Positions 54,351-63,805 of a stretch of 64,000 nucleotides of DNA are shown in pieces; the stretch's first letter is position 1; the number at the start of each line of letters is the position of its first letter. The translations under genes were made by a program, and so were the position numbers. A model generated the notes under the pieces. The model saw only the letters and a program-made list of their open reading frames with translations. It did no database searches and was not told the DNA's origin. This stretch comes from Sporocytophaga myxococcoides (GTDB lineage Bacteria > Bacteroidota > Bacteroidia > Cytophagales > Cytophagaceae), in assembly GCF_000775915.1 (NCBI RefSeq), contig NZ_BBLT01000009.1:124001-188000 (forward strand), read 5' to 3'.

Positions 54351-54908
54351 TTAATTACAAGGCTCATTCAAATGGTTGTGTTTAATAAAAACAATCTTTC
54401 CAATATCAAATCCTTCGTTTTTTGCTTTATCTATTAATTGATCAACAATATTTTTTGACAATACCGGCTTCCTGGACAATATCCAAAGTCTTTTTCTGGA
54501 CTGATCTCCGGCTAATGCATATTCATACTCATTTCCTACAGAAAGGATTTGGTAATCTCTTTTAAATGGGCCTCTGAATTTTAATTTAAACTTTGAATTT
54601 GTTACAGGATCCTTCAATATAGCTTTACCAAATGATTTTTTCAGATTCCCCGATTCAATGACCCTGCATTCATTCACAATGTTAAATGTTCCATCTTTTT
54701 GCAATGAATACTCAGAAGTTACATTAATACATCCCTTTTCAAACTTTGAAGGTATTGCAGCAATTTCATACCATCTACCTTGATATCTATTCAGATCTAT
54801 TTTTCGCTCTACCTTAATCGGAGCAGGTCTTCTTCTCATAAGATATCCTAAAATTGCCCCGGCCACTGCCCCACCTATTACCGATCTCCAATTGATTTCC
54901 GTTTCCAT
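54351..54908 (-). CDS. Lipocalin (Blc-like)
   Basis: After an N-terminal membrane anchor (IGGAVAGAILGYLM) comes a bacterial lipocalin with signature LNRYQGRWYEIAAIPSKFEK (GxW motif), SEYSLQKDGTFNIVNEC and YALAGDQSRKRLWILSRKPV. Blc of E. coli is an outer-membrane lipoprotein that binds lysophospholipids. This one uses a membrane helix rather than a lipobox, so it is anchored to the inner membrane or another membrane. It sits among other lipid-handling genes. Confidence 0.92.
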   Translation of the reverse strand: METEINWRSVIGGAVAGAILGYLMRRRPAPIKVERKIDLNRYQGRWYEIAAIPSKFEKGCINVTSEYSLQKDGTFNIVNECRVIESGNLKKSFGKAILKDPVTNSKFKLKFRGPFKRDYQILSVGNEYEYALAGDQSRKRLWILSRKPVLSKNIVDQLIDKAKNEGFDIGKIVFIKHNHLNEPCN

Positions 54909-55032
54909 TATTCTGTCTTTTAAATGGATAACAGGTACAACAATAAGACTGTTTTAATAACAAATTTCAAATAAAAGATAACTCAATATCATCCATATTT
55001 AAAGCTTTAAAAGGATAGGCAACGGAGTGCAA

Positions 55033-55068
55033 AAAAAAGAGATTACCATTTCTGCCAATCTCTTTTTT
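55033..55068 (-). terminator. Terminator of TIGR00266-family gene
   Basis: AAAAAAGAGATT pairs with AATCTCTTTTTT across a 12-base loop, 19 bases after the stop codon of the minus-strand gene. Confidence 0.8.
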
Positions 55069-55086
55069 ATTAACAAATTGATATTT

Positions 55087-55872
55087 CTAATCTCCATCAA
55101 TAAGATTACCCAATCCACCAAGGATACTACCTTCTTCCTTGCGTTGTCCAATGCCATATGCCATCATTCTGGAAGCAAGTCGGCTTATAGGTAAAGATTG
55201 TACCCAAACTTTTCCAGGTCCTCTAAGGGTTGCGAAAAATAACCCCTCACCACCAAAAAGTGAATTTTTTATTCCTCCTACAAATTCGATATCATAATCT
55301 ACTCCATTTGTGAATGCAACGATACAGCCCGTATCTACCTTAAGTACTTCACCTGGCTGGAGTGTTTTTTCAGTAACCATCCCACCTGCATGTACAAAAG
55401 CAAATCCATCACCTTCCAGCTTTTGCATAATGAACCCTTCTCCCCCAAAAAGTCCTGTACCAAGTTTTTTCTGAAACTCAATTCCAATTGATACCCCTTT
55501 CGCAGCACATAAAAAGGAATCTTTCTGACAAATTAATCTGCCATTCAGTTCCAGAAGGTTCATAGGTATAATTTTCCCTGGATAAGGAGATGCAAAACTT
55601 ACATGTTTTTTACCAGCCCCTCCGTTAGTGAAAGCAGTCATAAACAAGCTCTCTCCAGTCAGAAGTCTTTTTCCTGCAGTAAATATTTTCCCCAGAAATC
55701 CTCCCTGTTGCTGTGATCCGTCACCAAAAATAGTTTCCATTCTTATCCCTTCTTCCATCATCATAAAGCTGCCGGATTCAGCAACTACAGTTTCCTGAGG
55801 ATCCAGTTCGATTTCTACAAACTGCATTTCCTCACCATAAATTTTGTAATCTATTTCGTGATTGCTTTTCAT
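55087..55872 (-). CDS. TIGR00266 / AIM24-family protein
   Basis: From the Met at 55872 ([20 protein letters not shown]) the protein follows the family pattern: [20 protein letters not shown]-like start, the glycine-rich [40 protein letters not shown] and a second [20 protein letters not shown] near the end. The fold is a trimeric beta-barrel related to mitochondrial AIM24; biochemical function is not known. The longer frame from 55962 overlaps the divergent PAP2 gene and is rejected. It is cytoplasmic and probably monocistronic. Confidence 0.92.
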   Translation of the reverse strand: MKSNHEIDYKIYGEEMQFVEIELDPQETVVAESGSFMMMEEGIRMETIFGDGSQQQGGFLGKIFTAGKRLLTGESLFMTAFTNGGAGKKHVSFASPYPGKIIPMNLLELNGRLICQKDSFLCAAKGVSIGIEFQKKLGTGLFGGEGFIMQKLEGDGFAFVHAGGMVTEKTLQPGEVLKVDTGCIVAFTNGVDYDIEFVGGIKNSLFGGEGLFFATLRGPGKVWVQSLPISRLASRMMAYGIGQRKEEGSILGGLGNLIDGD

Positions 55873-55960
55873 ATTAAGTAAAATGTTTATCAGATGCGAA
55901 TTTAACAAAATCTTTAATTCTAAAGTTGTTTTAAGTACAAAGTCCATTCCGATCTGGTTC

Positions 55961-56803
55961 ATGAAAAGAATTTATCTGCCTTTTATTCTTTCTTTTTTGT
56001 TTTTTCAGACTTTTGGTCAGCAAAAGGACTCTGTTTCAAATGAAAGATTAAGAAAACAGCATATATATAGAGTAAAATGGTATATTGATGCCCCCATAAT
56101 AGTCGGAGGTTTAGTCTCTAATTATTATGGTGTTCGTGTATTAAAAGGGAAAAAAGGAATTGATGAAGCAACTGTTCTTACCTTAGGCCCTGAGGATGTT
56201 CCAAAATTTGACCGGGGAGCTACAAGGCAAAATCCAGCATTTGCAGAAACTGCCATGCACATGTCAGATATAACTCTTACAACCACTGTTATTTTGCCCG
56301 GATTATTATTATTTGACAAAAAAATCAGGCAGGATGCTTTAAGAATCGGAGTTATTTACCTGACTACCATTTCGCTTATGTCCAACTGTTATTCATGGGG
56401 AGTAGGCCGGATTAACAGATACCGCCCATATGTTTATAATCCAAATGAAAGCATTGAAAGACGAACCCGAAACGGATCCAAAAATTCATTCTATGGAGGC
56501 CATGCTGCTGCTGCTGCCACATGTTCTTTTTTTGCTGCAAAGGTATTTGCTGATTATCACAAAGGATCCAAACTTGTACCGGTTTTATACGGTCTGGCAG
56601 TTATTCCTCCTGTTTTAACTGCCTATTTCAGATATAAAGCCGGGATGCATTTTCCCTCTGATCTAATAGTAGGAACTATAGCTGGCGCTGCAATTGGAAT
56701 TGTAGTTCCAGAACTTCACAAACCTCGTAAAAAGAATAAAAACATGTCATTTGATCCTGTTATTGGCCCTTATCAGGGATTTTCAATGACTTATAAATTC
56801 TGA
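55961..56803 (+). CDS. PAP2-superfamily membrane phosphatase (first)
   Basis: The ATG at 55961 starts a signal or anchor ([19 protein letters not shown]), and the frame upstream of it is noncoding. PAP2 motifs: [12 protein letters not shown] (KxxxxxxRP-like), [11 protein letters not shown] (PSGH-like) and [20 protein letters not shown] (SRxxxxxHxxxD-like). Motif I lacks the usual Lys, so activity may differ. Such enzymes dephosphorylate lipid phosphates (phosphatidate, undecaprenyl pyrophosphate) in the membrane or periplasm. It is convergent, without a gap, with another PAP2 gene at 56804-57544. Confidence 0.85.
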   Translation: MKRIYLPFILSFLFFQTFGQQKDSVSNERLRKQHIYRVKWYIDAPIIVGGLVSNYYGVRVLKGKKGIDEATVLTLGPEDVPKFDRGATRQNPAFAETAMHMSDITLTTTVILPGLLLFDKKIRQDALRIGVIYLTTISLMSNCYSWGVGRINRYRPYVYNPNESIERRTRNGSKNSFYGGHAAAAATCSFFAAKVFADYHKGSKLVPVLYGLAVIPPVLTAYFRYKAGMHFPSDLIVGTIAGAAIGIVVPELHKPRKKNKNMSFDPVIGPYQGFSMTYKF

Positions 56804-57544
56804 TTAAAAGCTATATTTAATACCAATCCCTTTTGCATGAAAATTTACTATAGGTGAAATTGTAAGTTTTTTGGGTAAATGAAAACGATTGAGATGTGTG
56901 AGATAAGCAAGATGAACGGATAAAATGCCAATTCCCGCTCCAGCCAAAACATCCGATTGCCAGTGTTTATTATTTAGCATTCTGCATACTCCCACAGAGG
57001 CTGCAACAACATATCCAGATACACCTATCCAGGGGCTTACATCTTTAAATTCCTGATGCAAAATAGCCGCTGCAACAAATGCATCAGCAGTATGCCCCGA
57101 AGGAAAAGACATAAAATCTGACCTGTCAGGCCGCTCTCTGCCTACTATATTTTTTAAAGGAAAAACCATAGCAGAAGCAATGATATTTGACTTAATAATA
57201 AGCAGCGCTACATTGAGAAAATCATGCTGGGAAGACGTTCCCAGCAACTTTAACAATACATATTGACCATAGGGAACATATTTTATATAATCGTCTGCAT
57301 CTGTAGAAAAATCAGGAAATAAATGATGAATATCTTTTTTTGTATCGATACTGCTGTAAAAACCATGCTTCCCTGATACAGAAACTCCATAACCAACTAA
57401 AATTGCAGGTGCGGCAAAATATTTTACTGAATTTCTCTGATACCACTTTTTTTTCTTCAAAATAGTTGTAGTATCAGACTGGGCATATATACCTCTAATA
57501 TTAAATAAGAACAGAAAAACGAATAGATATAAACGCAGGTCCAT
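56804..57544 (-). CDS. PAP2-superfamily membrane phosphatase (second)
   Basis: All three phosphatase motifs are intact: KNIVGRERPDRSDFM, FPSGHTADAFVAAAIL and CRMLNNKHWQSDVLAGAGIG. Membrane helices lie around these motifs, and a signal sequence is at the N-terminus (LYLFVFLFLFNIRGIYA). It likely removes phosphate from lipid phosphates such as undecaprenyl pyrophosphate, or from lipid A. It abuts the other PAP2 gene end to end; the two differ in length (246 against 281 residues) and motif quality, so this is a pair of diverged paralogues rather than a recent copy. Confidence 0.9.
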   Translation of the reverse strand: MDLRLYLFVFLFLFNIRGIYAQSDTTTILKKKKWYQRNSVKYFAAPAILVGYGVSVSGKHGFYSSIDTKKDIHHLFPDFSTDADDYIKYVPYGQYVLLKLLGTSSQHDFLNVALLIIKSNIIASAMVFPLKNIVGRERPDRSDFMSFPSGHTADAFVAAAILHQEFKDVSPWIGVSGYVVAASVGVCRMLNNKHWQSDVLAGAGIGILSVHLAYLTHLNRFHLPKKLTISPIVNFHAKGIGIKYSF

Positions 57545-57939
57545 GGAAGAATAGGAGTAATAAGATTTTCGCCAAAATTACTGACGAGAATAGCTGAATT
57601 GACTGATAGAACGATGGTGATCATGGAATATTTTTTAAGCCAAAAAGTTCATTTATAGCTTAAGATGAAATCTAATGGATCATATTATTTATTTTGAGAA
57701 TAAGAGAAGTCAAGTTTCCAGCACTATCTTTCGAAAATAAAGATTCTCATATCAGTTACCACTGCAAATGGGCTTATTCATTTGAAAATAAATGCTTTTC
57801 AGTTCATTCTTCAGGAATAAATAAGTCCTTGATTTTTGAAAATCATTTGACTTTTCAAAAAGTTAGTAGAAATTTATCTTTAAATTCGCCTCGCAAGTTA
57901 CTTACTCAAAAAGTAAGATTAATATTTCAAAAATTTAAT

Positions 57940-58992
57940 ATGAGTTCAGTTTCGAATTATTCAAGACGCAATCCTGTCTTAATAGGCAATTGCTTTTTGA
58001 TACTTTTTTATCTCACTTTTACCTTTGCTCTGATTTCATTATACATCCCCCCACATATACTTTGGATTTCTGAAATCGGCACCTTATTAATTCCTGTCTT
58101 CGTTTATTTTAATTTTATTATAATTCTATTTCTGTTTTTTTTTAAGAAGAGATCAAAAATGAAATGGGTTGGAATGTTATTTTTCCTTCTCTCATTTTTT
58201 TATTTTTCTACTCTTTTAAGAATAAACAACATAAATGAAACCACAGATACTAATTGTGATTTTAATGTTCTTTCATACAATGTAAGCGGATATAATATTT
58301 CTCATGAACTGGGATTTAAAGAAAATTTGGCAAGAGTTATTTCTGAAAAAAATACAGATTTCGTTTGCTTACAGGAGTTCTTTCCTGAAAAGGGGCCCTT
58401 TCTTGAAGCGCTATATCCTTATCAGGTTGTTTTCGCCAAAAAAAATGTAGTTGGAGTAACAATTTTCTCTAAATACCCGATTATTCGCAATGGATTGGTA
58501 TTTGAAGGCAGAAGCGATTTTAACAAGGGCATTTATGCTGATGTACTTATAAAGGGTAAGTTACTAAGAATTGTCAGTGTTCATTTTGAATCCAACAATC
58601 TGAAAAAGGGAAATCCATTCTTTCCGCTAAAAAAAGTGCTGAGAAATGCTTATTGGCTAAAGGAAACGAGCGAAATCAGAAGCACTCAGGTTAAAAAACT
58701 AATTGCTTTCATCGATTCTACTTCCTTTCCATTGATTGTTGCTGGTGATTTCAATGAAACTCCATATAGCTATGTTTACCAAAAAATGAAAAAAAAGCTG
58801 AACAATGGATTTGAAGAAAAAGGTAATGGCTTTGGATTTACATTTTTACCGAATAAAGCTTTTTTAAGAATCGATCATCAGTTCTTTGAGCCAAGGAAAT
58901 TATCGATAAAAAACTTTCAGACATTTGATTCGATACAAATTTCAGATCATGTTCCTGTTCAGGGATGCTACAAATTCTCTGATCAGCATTAA
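57940..58992 (+). CDS. Membrane-anchored endonuclease/exonuclease/phosphatase (EEP) family protein
   Basis: The ATG at 57940 starts the protein (MSSVSNYSRRNPVLIGNCFL); the 82 codons upstream in frame look like random AT-rich sequence. Three membrane helices are followed by a complete EEP domain (about 105-350): NVLSYNVSGYN, FVCLQEFFP (catalytic Glu), VAGDFNETPYSYVY (Asp-Asn) and ISDHVPVQGCY (Asp-His). The enzyme fold cleaves phosphodiesters in nucleic acids or lipids. Several such membrane-anchored Bacteroidetes proteins occur; the substrate is unknown. It lies near two PAP2 genes. Confidence 0.88.
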   Translation: MSSVSNYSRRNPVLIGNCFLILFYLTFTFALISLYIPPHILWISEIGTLLIPVFVYFNFIIILFLFFFKKRSKMKWVGMLFFLLSFFYFSTLLRINNINETTDTNCDFNVLSYNVSGYNISHELGFKENLARVISEKNTDFVCLQEFFPEKGPFLEALYPYQVVFAKKNVVGVTIFSKYPIIRNGLVFEGRSDFNKGIYADVLIKGKLLRIVSVHFESNNLKKGNPFFPLKKVLRNAYWLKETSEIRSTQVKKLIAFIDSTSFPLIVAGDFNETPYSYVYQKMKKKLNNGFEEKGNGFGFTFLPNKAFLRIDHQFFEPRKLSIKNFQTFDSIQISDHVPVQGCYKFSDQH

Positions 58993-58996
58993 AAAA

Positions 58997-59022
58997 TGAA
59001 GGATCCCGTTAAGAATCCTTCA
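58997..59022 (+). terminator. Probable terminator after EEP gene
   Basis: TGAAGGAT (58997-59004) pairs with ATCCTTCA (59015-59022) across a 10-base loop, four bases after the stop codon. There is no long T-run, so it is a moderate call. Confidence 0.5.
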
Positions 59023-59110
59023 TACATACTTCTATCAACCTGTATTTAAGCACCGAAAAAGGGAATTCGGTAAACCCAAACCATTCATTTTGAAATTAAG
59101 CTAAGGAGAT

Positions 59111-59253
59111 AAGTGAAAGACCTGATGGATCATTTCACTAATTAAACTATCAACAAAAATTTAGTTATTATCGATTTGATTCCTTTGCTTAATGCTATCT
59201 AGGAAGTGAAGAAAGTGAAAGACCTTATAAATCATTTCACTCATTCGACTATT
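59111..59253. repeat. Imperfect direct repeat pair with inner inverted arms
   Basis: Copies at 59111-59150 and 59212-59253 share AAGTGAAAGACCT and ATCATTTCACT, separated by five variable bases; each unit holds the inverted arms AGTGAAA/TTTCACT. It lies between the EEP gene and the end of the GH74 gene. Perhaps two copies of a transcript-end hairpin; its role is unclear. Confidence 0.5.
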
Positions 59254-59269
59254 CCCCAGAGTCTTTAAT

Positions 59270-62128
59270 TTAGTATTTTACAACCTTTCTGATTGTTGTT
59301 TTACCAGCCTTTTCAACTTTTACAAGATACATGCCTGCTGAAAGATCAGCACCTAACACCAATAGACCTTCTGCTGCACCAAATGCCACTGTATTACCAG
59401 TGAAGTTGATAATAGTATAATAAAACTGCCCCTCTGATGCAATAGTAAAATCAGTATTAAAAGGATTTGGATAAACTGATACCATCTCACCAGATTGAAT
59501 ATTATCAATGGATGTAATAGTACACTCTCTTTGATTTACAACAGGCACTTTTCCTGTTTTTCCACCCGAACAAACATTACAGACGTCTAAGGATGCTGTG
59601 CCGCCCCAGTCTCCATTACAATCTTTGGAGCAAGCTGTCATCCCTGTGCTACCGCCAACACAGGTCTGACAGTTGTCCAAATAAGCTTTTCCGCCATATT
59701 CGCCATGGCAATCTTTTACGCAGGCAAATTTACCAGTATTTCCGCCTACACAAATATTACAATTGTCTATAAGTGCAGTCCCACCAAAAACACCATTGCA
59801 ATCTTTCACACAGGCTGTTTTGCCTGTTTTTCCTCCTACACAAACATCACAGTTGTCTTTGAAAGCTGTACCTCCAAAATCTCCGTTACAGTCTGCCACA
59901 CATGGCTGTTTTTCGGTGGTTCCGCCAACACAGGTACTACAATTATCAAGATAGGCTGAGCCGCCTATTACTCCTGCACAATCCGGGGTTCCGGTTTCTG
60001 TATATACGATCCCCCTTCCCGCCGTGCTCATGTATACTCTTCCATATACATTCATATCTCCCAGCACCATTTTGGCATTGCCAGGTCCTCCGAACTCATG
60101 TTCGTTATCATTTACTCTTACCCAGGTAGCACCTTCATCTACTGAGCGGTAAACACCTATGACATTATTTATTGTTCCCCATATATAAATGGTAGGATAA
60201 CTTTTACCCGGAGCTTCTTTACCCAGCCCTACTGCACCGCAATAAGTTACATTGTTAACTTTGGTAAATGTTTGTCCTGAATTAGTCGACCTAACCAGGC
60301 CATTCCAAAGTGGCACCCAGAGATGTCCTTCTTTGCCCGGAGCAGAGCGAATGACTCGGGATCCACCTGATCCTGCATTTCCTGAAGTACTGAAAGAAAC
60401 ACCACCATCTGTGCTTACCAGCATAGTACCGCTTGATTCATTGAAAGCGTAAAACTTTTTGGGATTTTCAGCATCGGCTACAGGAAAAGCTCCTGTTATG
60501 TTTATGCCCGAACATGCTGTCCATGAATTTCCATTGTCTGTAGATCTGTAAGTGGTGGAAGAATTCTCAGGACAAGCGAGGAATACTTTTCCATCTGCAG
60601 ATATTGCTACACTACCCTTAACACCGCTTAGACCATTTTTATCACACTTCGTCCAGCTTCCACCTTGATTTGTAGAGTAATACATATCATTTCCAACACG
60701 TAGCATTACACTTGTATTTTTAGATGCAAATGCAATACCTGTCGTAGTACCAGTATTTGGAGTATGTCTGGAATAATATTTAGTAATATCCGTATGAACA
60801 AATCCATCATAATCACCTATTGCTGAAACCAGAGGTCCTCCAGGAATGCTCACCATGTCAAGAGGCACTGTTTCTTCAAGGCCATTTTGCATAAACTTCC
60901 ATGTTGTCTTTGATGCATTGACATTTTCCGTCTTGAAAACACCATTTCCTGAAGTCACCCAGACTTTTGCTGTATTAAATGGGTCAAATTCAATAGATCC
61001 TGCCCAATGTATTGCCTGATTAGCAATCCACGGGCAACCATTTGCATCCAGTGTCATACCACCTGCAAAAAGATCTGTCCAGGATGTTCCACCATTTGTA
61101 CTGAGAAAGATTCTATCTCCCCAGGCATTGTTATGAGGAAGGTATGTGTTGATAGTAGAAGCTACAAGCCTGTTTGAATTGTTAGGATCAACACAAATAC
61201 CTGCAAAAGCTCTAGCGTAGCCTGAAGGTGTTACATTAGTCCATGTTCCTGTTTTAGTGTTGTATTTCCAGATTGCCCCATCATCCATAGGCTCGGGAGC
61301 GCTCCAGTGCCCGTGCGGTCCTGCTCCATTAGCATAAGTAATGAACAAGTTTCCATCAGCAGCGAGTACTGCTCTCTGAGGCATAAAGTCGGTAGGACCA
61401 CCAGAAATAGCATTGAAAGTAGCCCCTCCATCTTTACTTACATATAAGTTAGTTCCTGTCCGGGAAACACCGGCAAAAATTGTTTTTGAAGCACTACCTT
61501 TAGTTCCACTTGCAGGATCGATCAGAACGAAACTGATACCATTATCATTAGGCGTGCTGGCAACATTTAAAGCACTCACTTTACTCCATGTAGCACCTGA
61601 ATTAGTGCTTTTAAAAAGACCGTTTCTTCTGGTTCCACAAAAAAGTAAAGTACTTAAATTCGGATCTACAACCAGTTTTTCACCATTCTGACGTCCCATG
61701 CCATTGCCATGTGCTTTAAATTGAGCTGTGACTTCTGTTACTGAAAAAGTATTTCCATAGTCACTGGAACGAAGAATAGCTGTTTTACCTCCATTAAAAT
61801 AATCTATCCCTACCAGCATATAAACCTTCTTAGAATCCTGAGGATCTATAGCCAGTGCTTCTACACCAAGATATCCTGTTTCACTATCAGAAACCCAATC
61901 CGTAAGAGGAATCCAAACATTTTTAACGGGATCCCATCTGTAAGCTCCACCCACATCTGTTCGTGCATACACTAAATTAGCTTCGGTTTTACTTGTGATA
62001 ATACTTGATACAAACCCACCAGCTCCTATTGCAACATTTTTCCAGGTATTCGTAGCTTGAGCAATTGCAGATTGCTGAATCCACATTAAAAGCATTAAAA
62101 TTGGTAATAAGAATAGTGTATTCTTCAT
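59270..62128 (-). CDS. GH74 xyloglucanase-like protein with five Cys-rich repeats and T9SS sorting domain
   Basis: A signal peptide ending SAIAQ leads to a two-propeller GH74 fold: WKNVAIGAGGFVSSIITSKT, then YARTDVGGAYRWD with the likely catalytic Asp58, and later the second acidic residue in VSAIGDYDGFVHTDI near residue 445. Many BNR-type Asp-box units follow (STNSGATWSKV; STNGGTSWTDL; STDNGNSWTAC). Residues 716-865 are five tandem 30-residue units with the pattern DC.G..GGxA..DNC..CVGGxTG...C. The end (about 880-952) is a T9SS type A domain: VSVYPNPFNTDFTI and AGMYLVKVEKAGKTTI. It should hydrolyse xyloglucan or similar beta-glucans outside the cell. Confidence 0.92.
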   Translation of the reverse strand: MKNTLFLLPILMLLMWIQQSAIAQATNTWKNVAIGAGGFVSSIITSKTEANLVYARTDVGGAYRWDPVKNVWIPLTDWVSDSETGYLGVEALAIDPQDSKKVYMLVGIDYFNGGKTAILRSSDYGNTFSVTEVTAQFKAHGNGMGRQNGEKLVVDPNLSTLLFCGTRRNGLFKSTNSGATWSKVSALNVASTPNDNGISFVLIDPASGTKGSASKTIFAGVSRTGTNLYVSKDGGATFNAISGGPTDFMPQRAVLAADGNLFITYANGAGPHGHWSAPEPMDDGAIWKYNTKTGTWTNVTPSGYARAFAGICVDPNNSNRLVASTINTYLPHNNAWGDRIFLSTNGGTSWTDLFAGGMTLDANGCPWIANQAIHWAGSIEFDPFNTAKVWVTSGNGVFKTENVNASKTTWKFMQNGLEETVPLDMVSIPGGPLVSAIGDYDGFVHTDITKYYSRHTPNTGTTTGIAFASKNTSVMLRVGNDMYYSTNQGGSWTKCDKNGLSGVKGSVAISADGKVFLACPENSSTTYRSTDNGNSWTACSGINITGAFPVADAENPKKFYAFNESSGTMLVSTDGGVSFSTSGNAGSGGSRVIRSAPGKEGHLWVPLWNGLVRSTNSGQTFTKVNNVTYCGAVGLGKEAPGKSYPTIYIWGTINNVIGVYRSVDEGATWVRVNDNEHEFGGPGNAKMVLGDMNVYGRVYMSTAGRGIVYTETGTPDCAGVIGGSAYLDNCSTCVGGTTEKQPCVADCNGDFGGTAFKDNCDVCVGGKTGKTACVKDCNGVFGGTALIDNCNICVGGNTGKFACVKDCHGEYGGKAYLDNCQTCVGGSTGMTACSKDCNGDWGGTASLDVCNVCSGGKTGKVPVVNQRECTITSIDNIQSGEMVSVYPNPFNTDFTIASEGQFYYTIINFTGNTVAFGAAEGLLVLGADLSAGMYLVKVEKAGKTTIRKVVKY
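59534..59983 (-). repeat. Five tandem 90-base coding repeats in the GH74 gene
   Basis: Units begin DCAGVIGG, DCNGDFGG, DCNGVFGG, DCHGEYGG and DCNGDWGG and each contains DNC..C or DVC..C followed by VGG or SGG. The last unit has lost its terminal Cys. Such units are common in extracellular enzymes of cellulolytic Cytophagales and probably form a disulfide-rich linker or stalk. Confidence 0.88.
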
Positions 62129-62251
62129 GTATGATCCGATTTGTATTTTTCTTTTTGCGAAAAAATCAAACCTTATACGGAGTGGAAAATGAAATGTAAA
62201 CAGTTGGATAAAAAAAAATTGAAAAAAATAAACAAATAACTAAATCAGATT

Positions 62252-63121
62252 TCAGCGTTGAAAGCTCAGATAAAATTCCACGGCATTGTCATCCAATATT
62301 GACGGGCTGTTTGTACCAGCCAAATAAGAAGCATAAAATGAGAAAGCGGAGTTTCCTACTTTTAAATTTTTTAACCCGACAATAAACGCAATGCCTCTTT
62401 TATATTTTAAATTTACACCTGCACTTGCCAAATCATAAATATCAAAAATCCCAGCTAGCTGAACATTATCAGTTCCTTTTTGCAATCTCGTATATAAATG
62501 GGGAGTAAAATCAAGAAAATGCGATATCTGAAAACTATATAACATATTGCAATTCCAATATCTGTCCAACTGAAACTCTTGATTTATAGGTTGAAGCTTA
62601 TTCCTTAATATTTGCTGACCTGCAACTCCCAAATAAAGGCTTTTCCAACTATACCATATACCAGCACTTCCGTCCATAACAGTTGAACTTCCGCCAGCTC
62701 CAGCCTGAGAACCTCTGAAATTGTAATTCACTATTCCGAAAGCTGCTCCAGCTGACAATGAAGAATATTCCGAAAGATTTGTCCTCCAGGAATACCTTCC
62801 ATAAAGCCTGCTTCTGTTTATAAAATCACCTTCTTTAAAATTTACAGCCTGCAATCCAATGAATTGAGATCGTCCATCTTTTTCTCTTATTTTAAAATCT
62901 GCGTCAGCATAAAGCTTACTTATCCCCTCAAAAAGCCCTGTTTGAGTTCTGTTTTCTCCCCTGATTTTAAATTTATAGCTTGTATCTTGAGCTGCAGGAT
63001 TAAGTAAGTAATAATTATTAAAAAACTGATCGAAGAGATCCGGGACTTCTGATCGGGACTGGCCTCTGACAAAAGAAGGAGTAATAAAAATTACTAATAT
63101 AATTAGTCTGAATCCGGACAC
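62252..63121 (-). CDS. PorP/SprF-like outer-membrane protein (second)
   Basis: A signal peptide (IILVIFITPSFVRG) is followed by DLFDQFFNNYYLLNPAAQDT, the family's NPA motif, and a barrel region: SAGAAFGIVNYNFRG, GIWYSWKSLYLGVAGQQIL and a final VEFYLSFQR. It is shorter than the first paralogue (289 against 344 residues). It probably helps deliver a surface protein by type IX secretion. The gene downstream on the same strand is the GH74 protein (124 bases away), a type IX cargo, so pairing is possible though GH74 has a type A domain and SprF proteins usually serve type B cargo. Confidence 0.85.
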   Translation of the reverse strand: MSGFRLIILVIFITPSFVRGQSRSEVPDLFDQFFNNYYLLNPAAQDTSYKFKIRGENRTQTGLFEGISKLYADADFKIREKDGRSQFIGLQAVNFKEGDFINRSRLYGRYSWRTNLSEYSSLSAGAAFGIVNYNFRGSQAGAGGSSTVMDGSAGIWYSWKSLYLGVAGQQILRNKLQPINQEFQLDRYWNCNMLYSFQISHFLDFTPHLYTRLQKGTDNVQLAGIFDIYDLASAGVNLKYKRGIAFIVGLKNLKVGNSAFSFYASYLAGTNSPSILDDNAVEFYLSFQR

Positions 63122-63226
63122 AGGAATAATTTCTGTAATTTTTAACAGTTATTCTCGTAAAATTAAAAATAATAGCCGTGAAGCTAGTGTTTACTTTTTT
63201 ATTTTCAAATCGTAGGATCAGGAAGT

Positions 63227-63805
63227 GTGAATAAAATAGATTCAAAAATTATAGAATGTATCCAACAGGGTGAAAATGACCCTGTACTTGCTTATCTTTA
63301 TGAACATACTTTGAAAAAGGTCCGAAGATATGTTCTTCAGAATAATGGTTCTCAGGAAGAAGCAAGTGACATCTTTCAGGATGCAGTTGTAATATTTTTC
63401 AATCAGGTGAAGCAAAATAAATTTAACCAGCAATATGGAATTGATGGTTTTATTTTTTCTGTTTCCCGCAATCTTTGGATTGATAAGGTTAGAAGAGATA
63501 AGCGCATTCAGAGTAAAGACCTGAGCCTTATGGAAAGTGAATATTCCGATAACTCTGATCATCTTGGAGATTTAATTACAAAAGAAAAGTCTTCTGCAAT
63601 GAGATTGGTATTTGAGAAACTAGATGAAAAATGCCAGAAAATCCTTCGCTTCTCTATATTTGAAAAATTAAGCATGAAGGAAATCAGTGAGAAGATGGGG
63701 TATGCAAGTGAAAATGTCGCTAAGACCAACAACTATAGGTGCAAGCAGTATTTGCAAAAACTAGTAAATGAAGATAAGAATCTTTTAAATTTATTAAAGC
63801 ATTGA
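63227..63805 (+). CDS. ECF-family RNA polymerase sigma factor (second)
   Basis: A GTG start with AGGATCAGGA just upstream serves as ribosome site. Region 2 is GSQEEASDIFQDAVVIFFNQ and DGFIFSVSRNLWIDKVRRDK; region 4 is EKLDEKCQKILRFSIFEKLS and MKEISEKMGYASENVAKTN. At 192 residues it is a group 4 sigma factor. It overlaps the start of a partial gene at 63802 (TTG/TGA overlap), which looks like its anti-sigma partner. It is divergent from the PorP/SprF-like gene, so that gene may be a target. Confidence 0.92.
   Translation: MNKIDSKIIECIQQGENDPVLAYLYEHTLKKVRRYVLQNNGSQEEASDIFQDAVVIFFNQVKQNKFNQQYGIDGFIFSVSRNLWIDKVRRDKRIQSKDLSLMESEYSDNSDHLGDLITKEKSSAMRLVFEKLDEKCQKILRFSIFEKLSMKEISEKMGYASENVAKTNNYRCKQYLQKLVNEDKNLLNLLKH

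Noticed and set aside
57694-57939. 82-codon N-terminal extension of the EEP protein
   Set aside because: The extension is AT-rich, lacks family similarity and would precede the natural membrane-anchored start at 57940.
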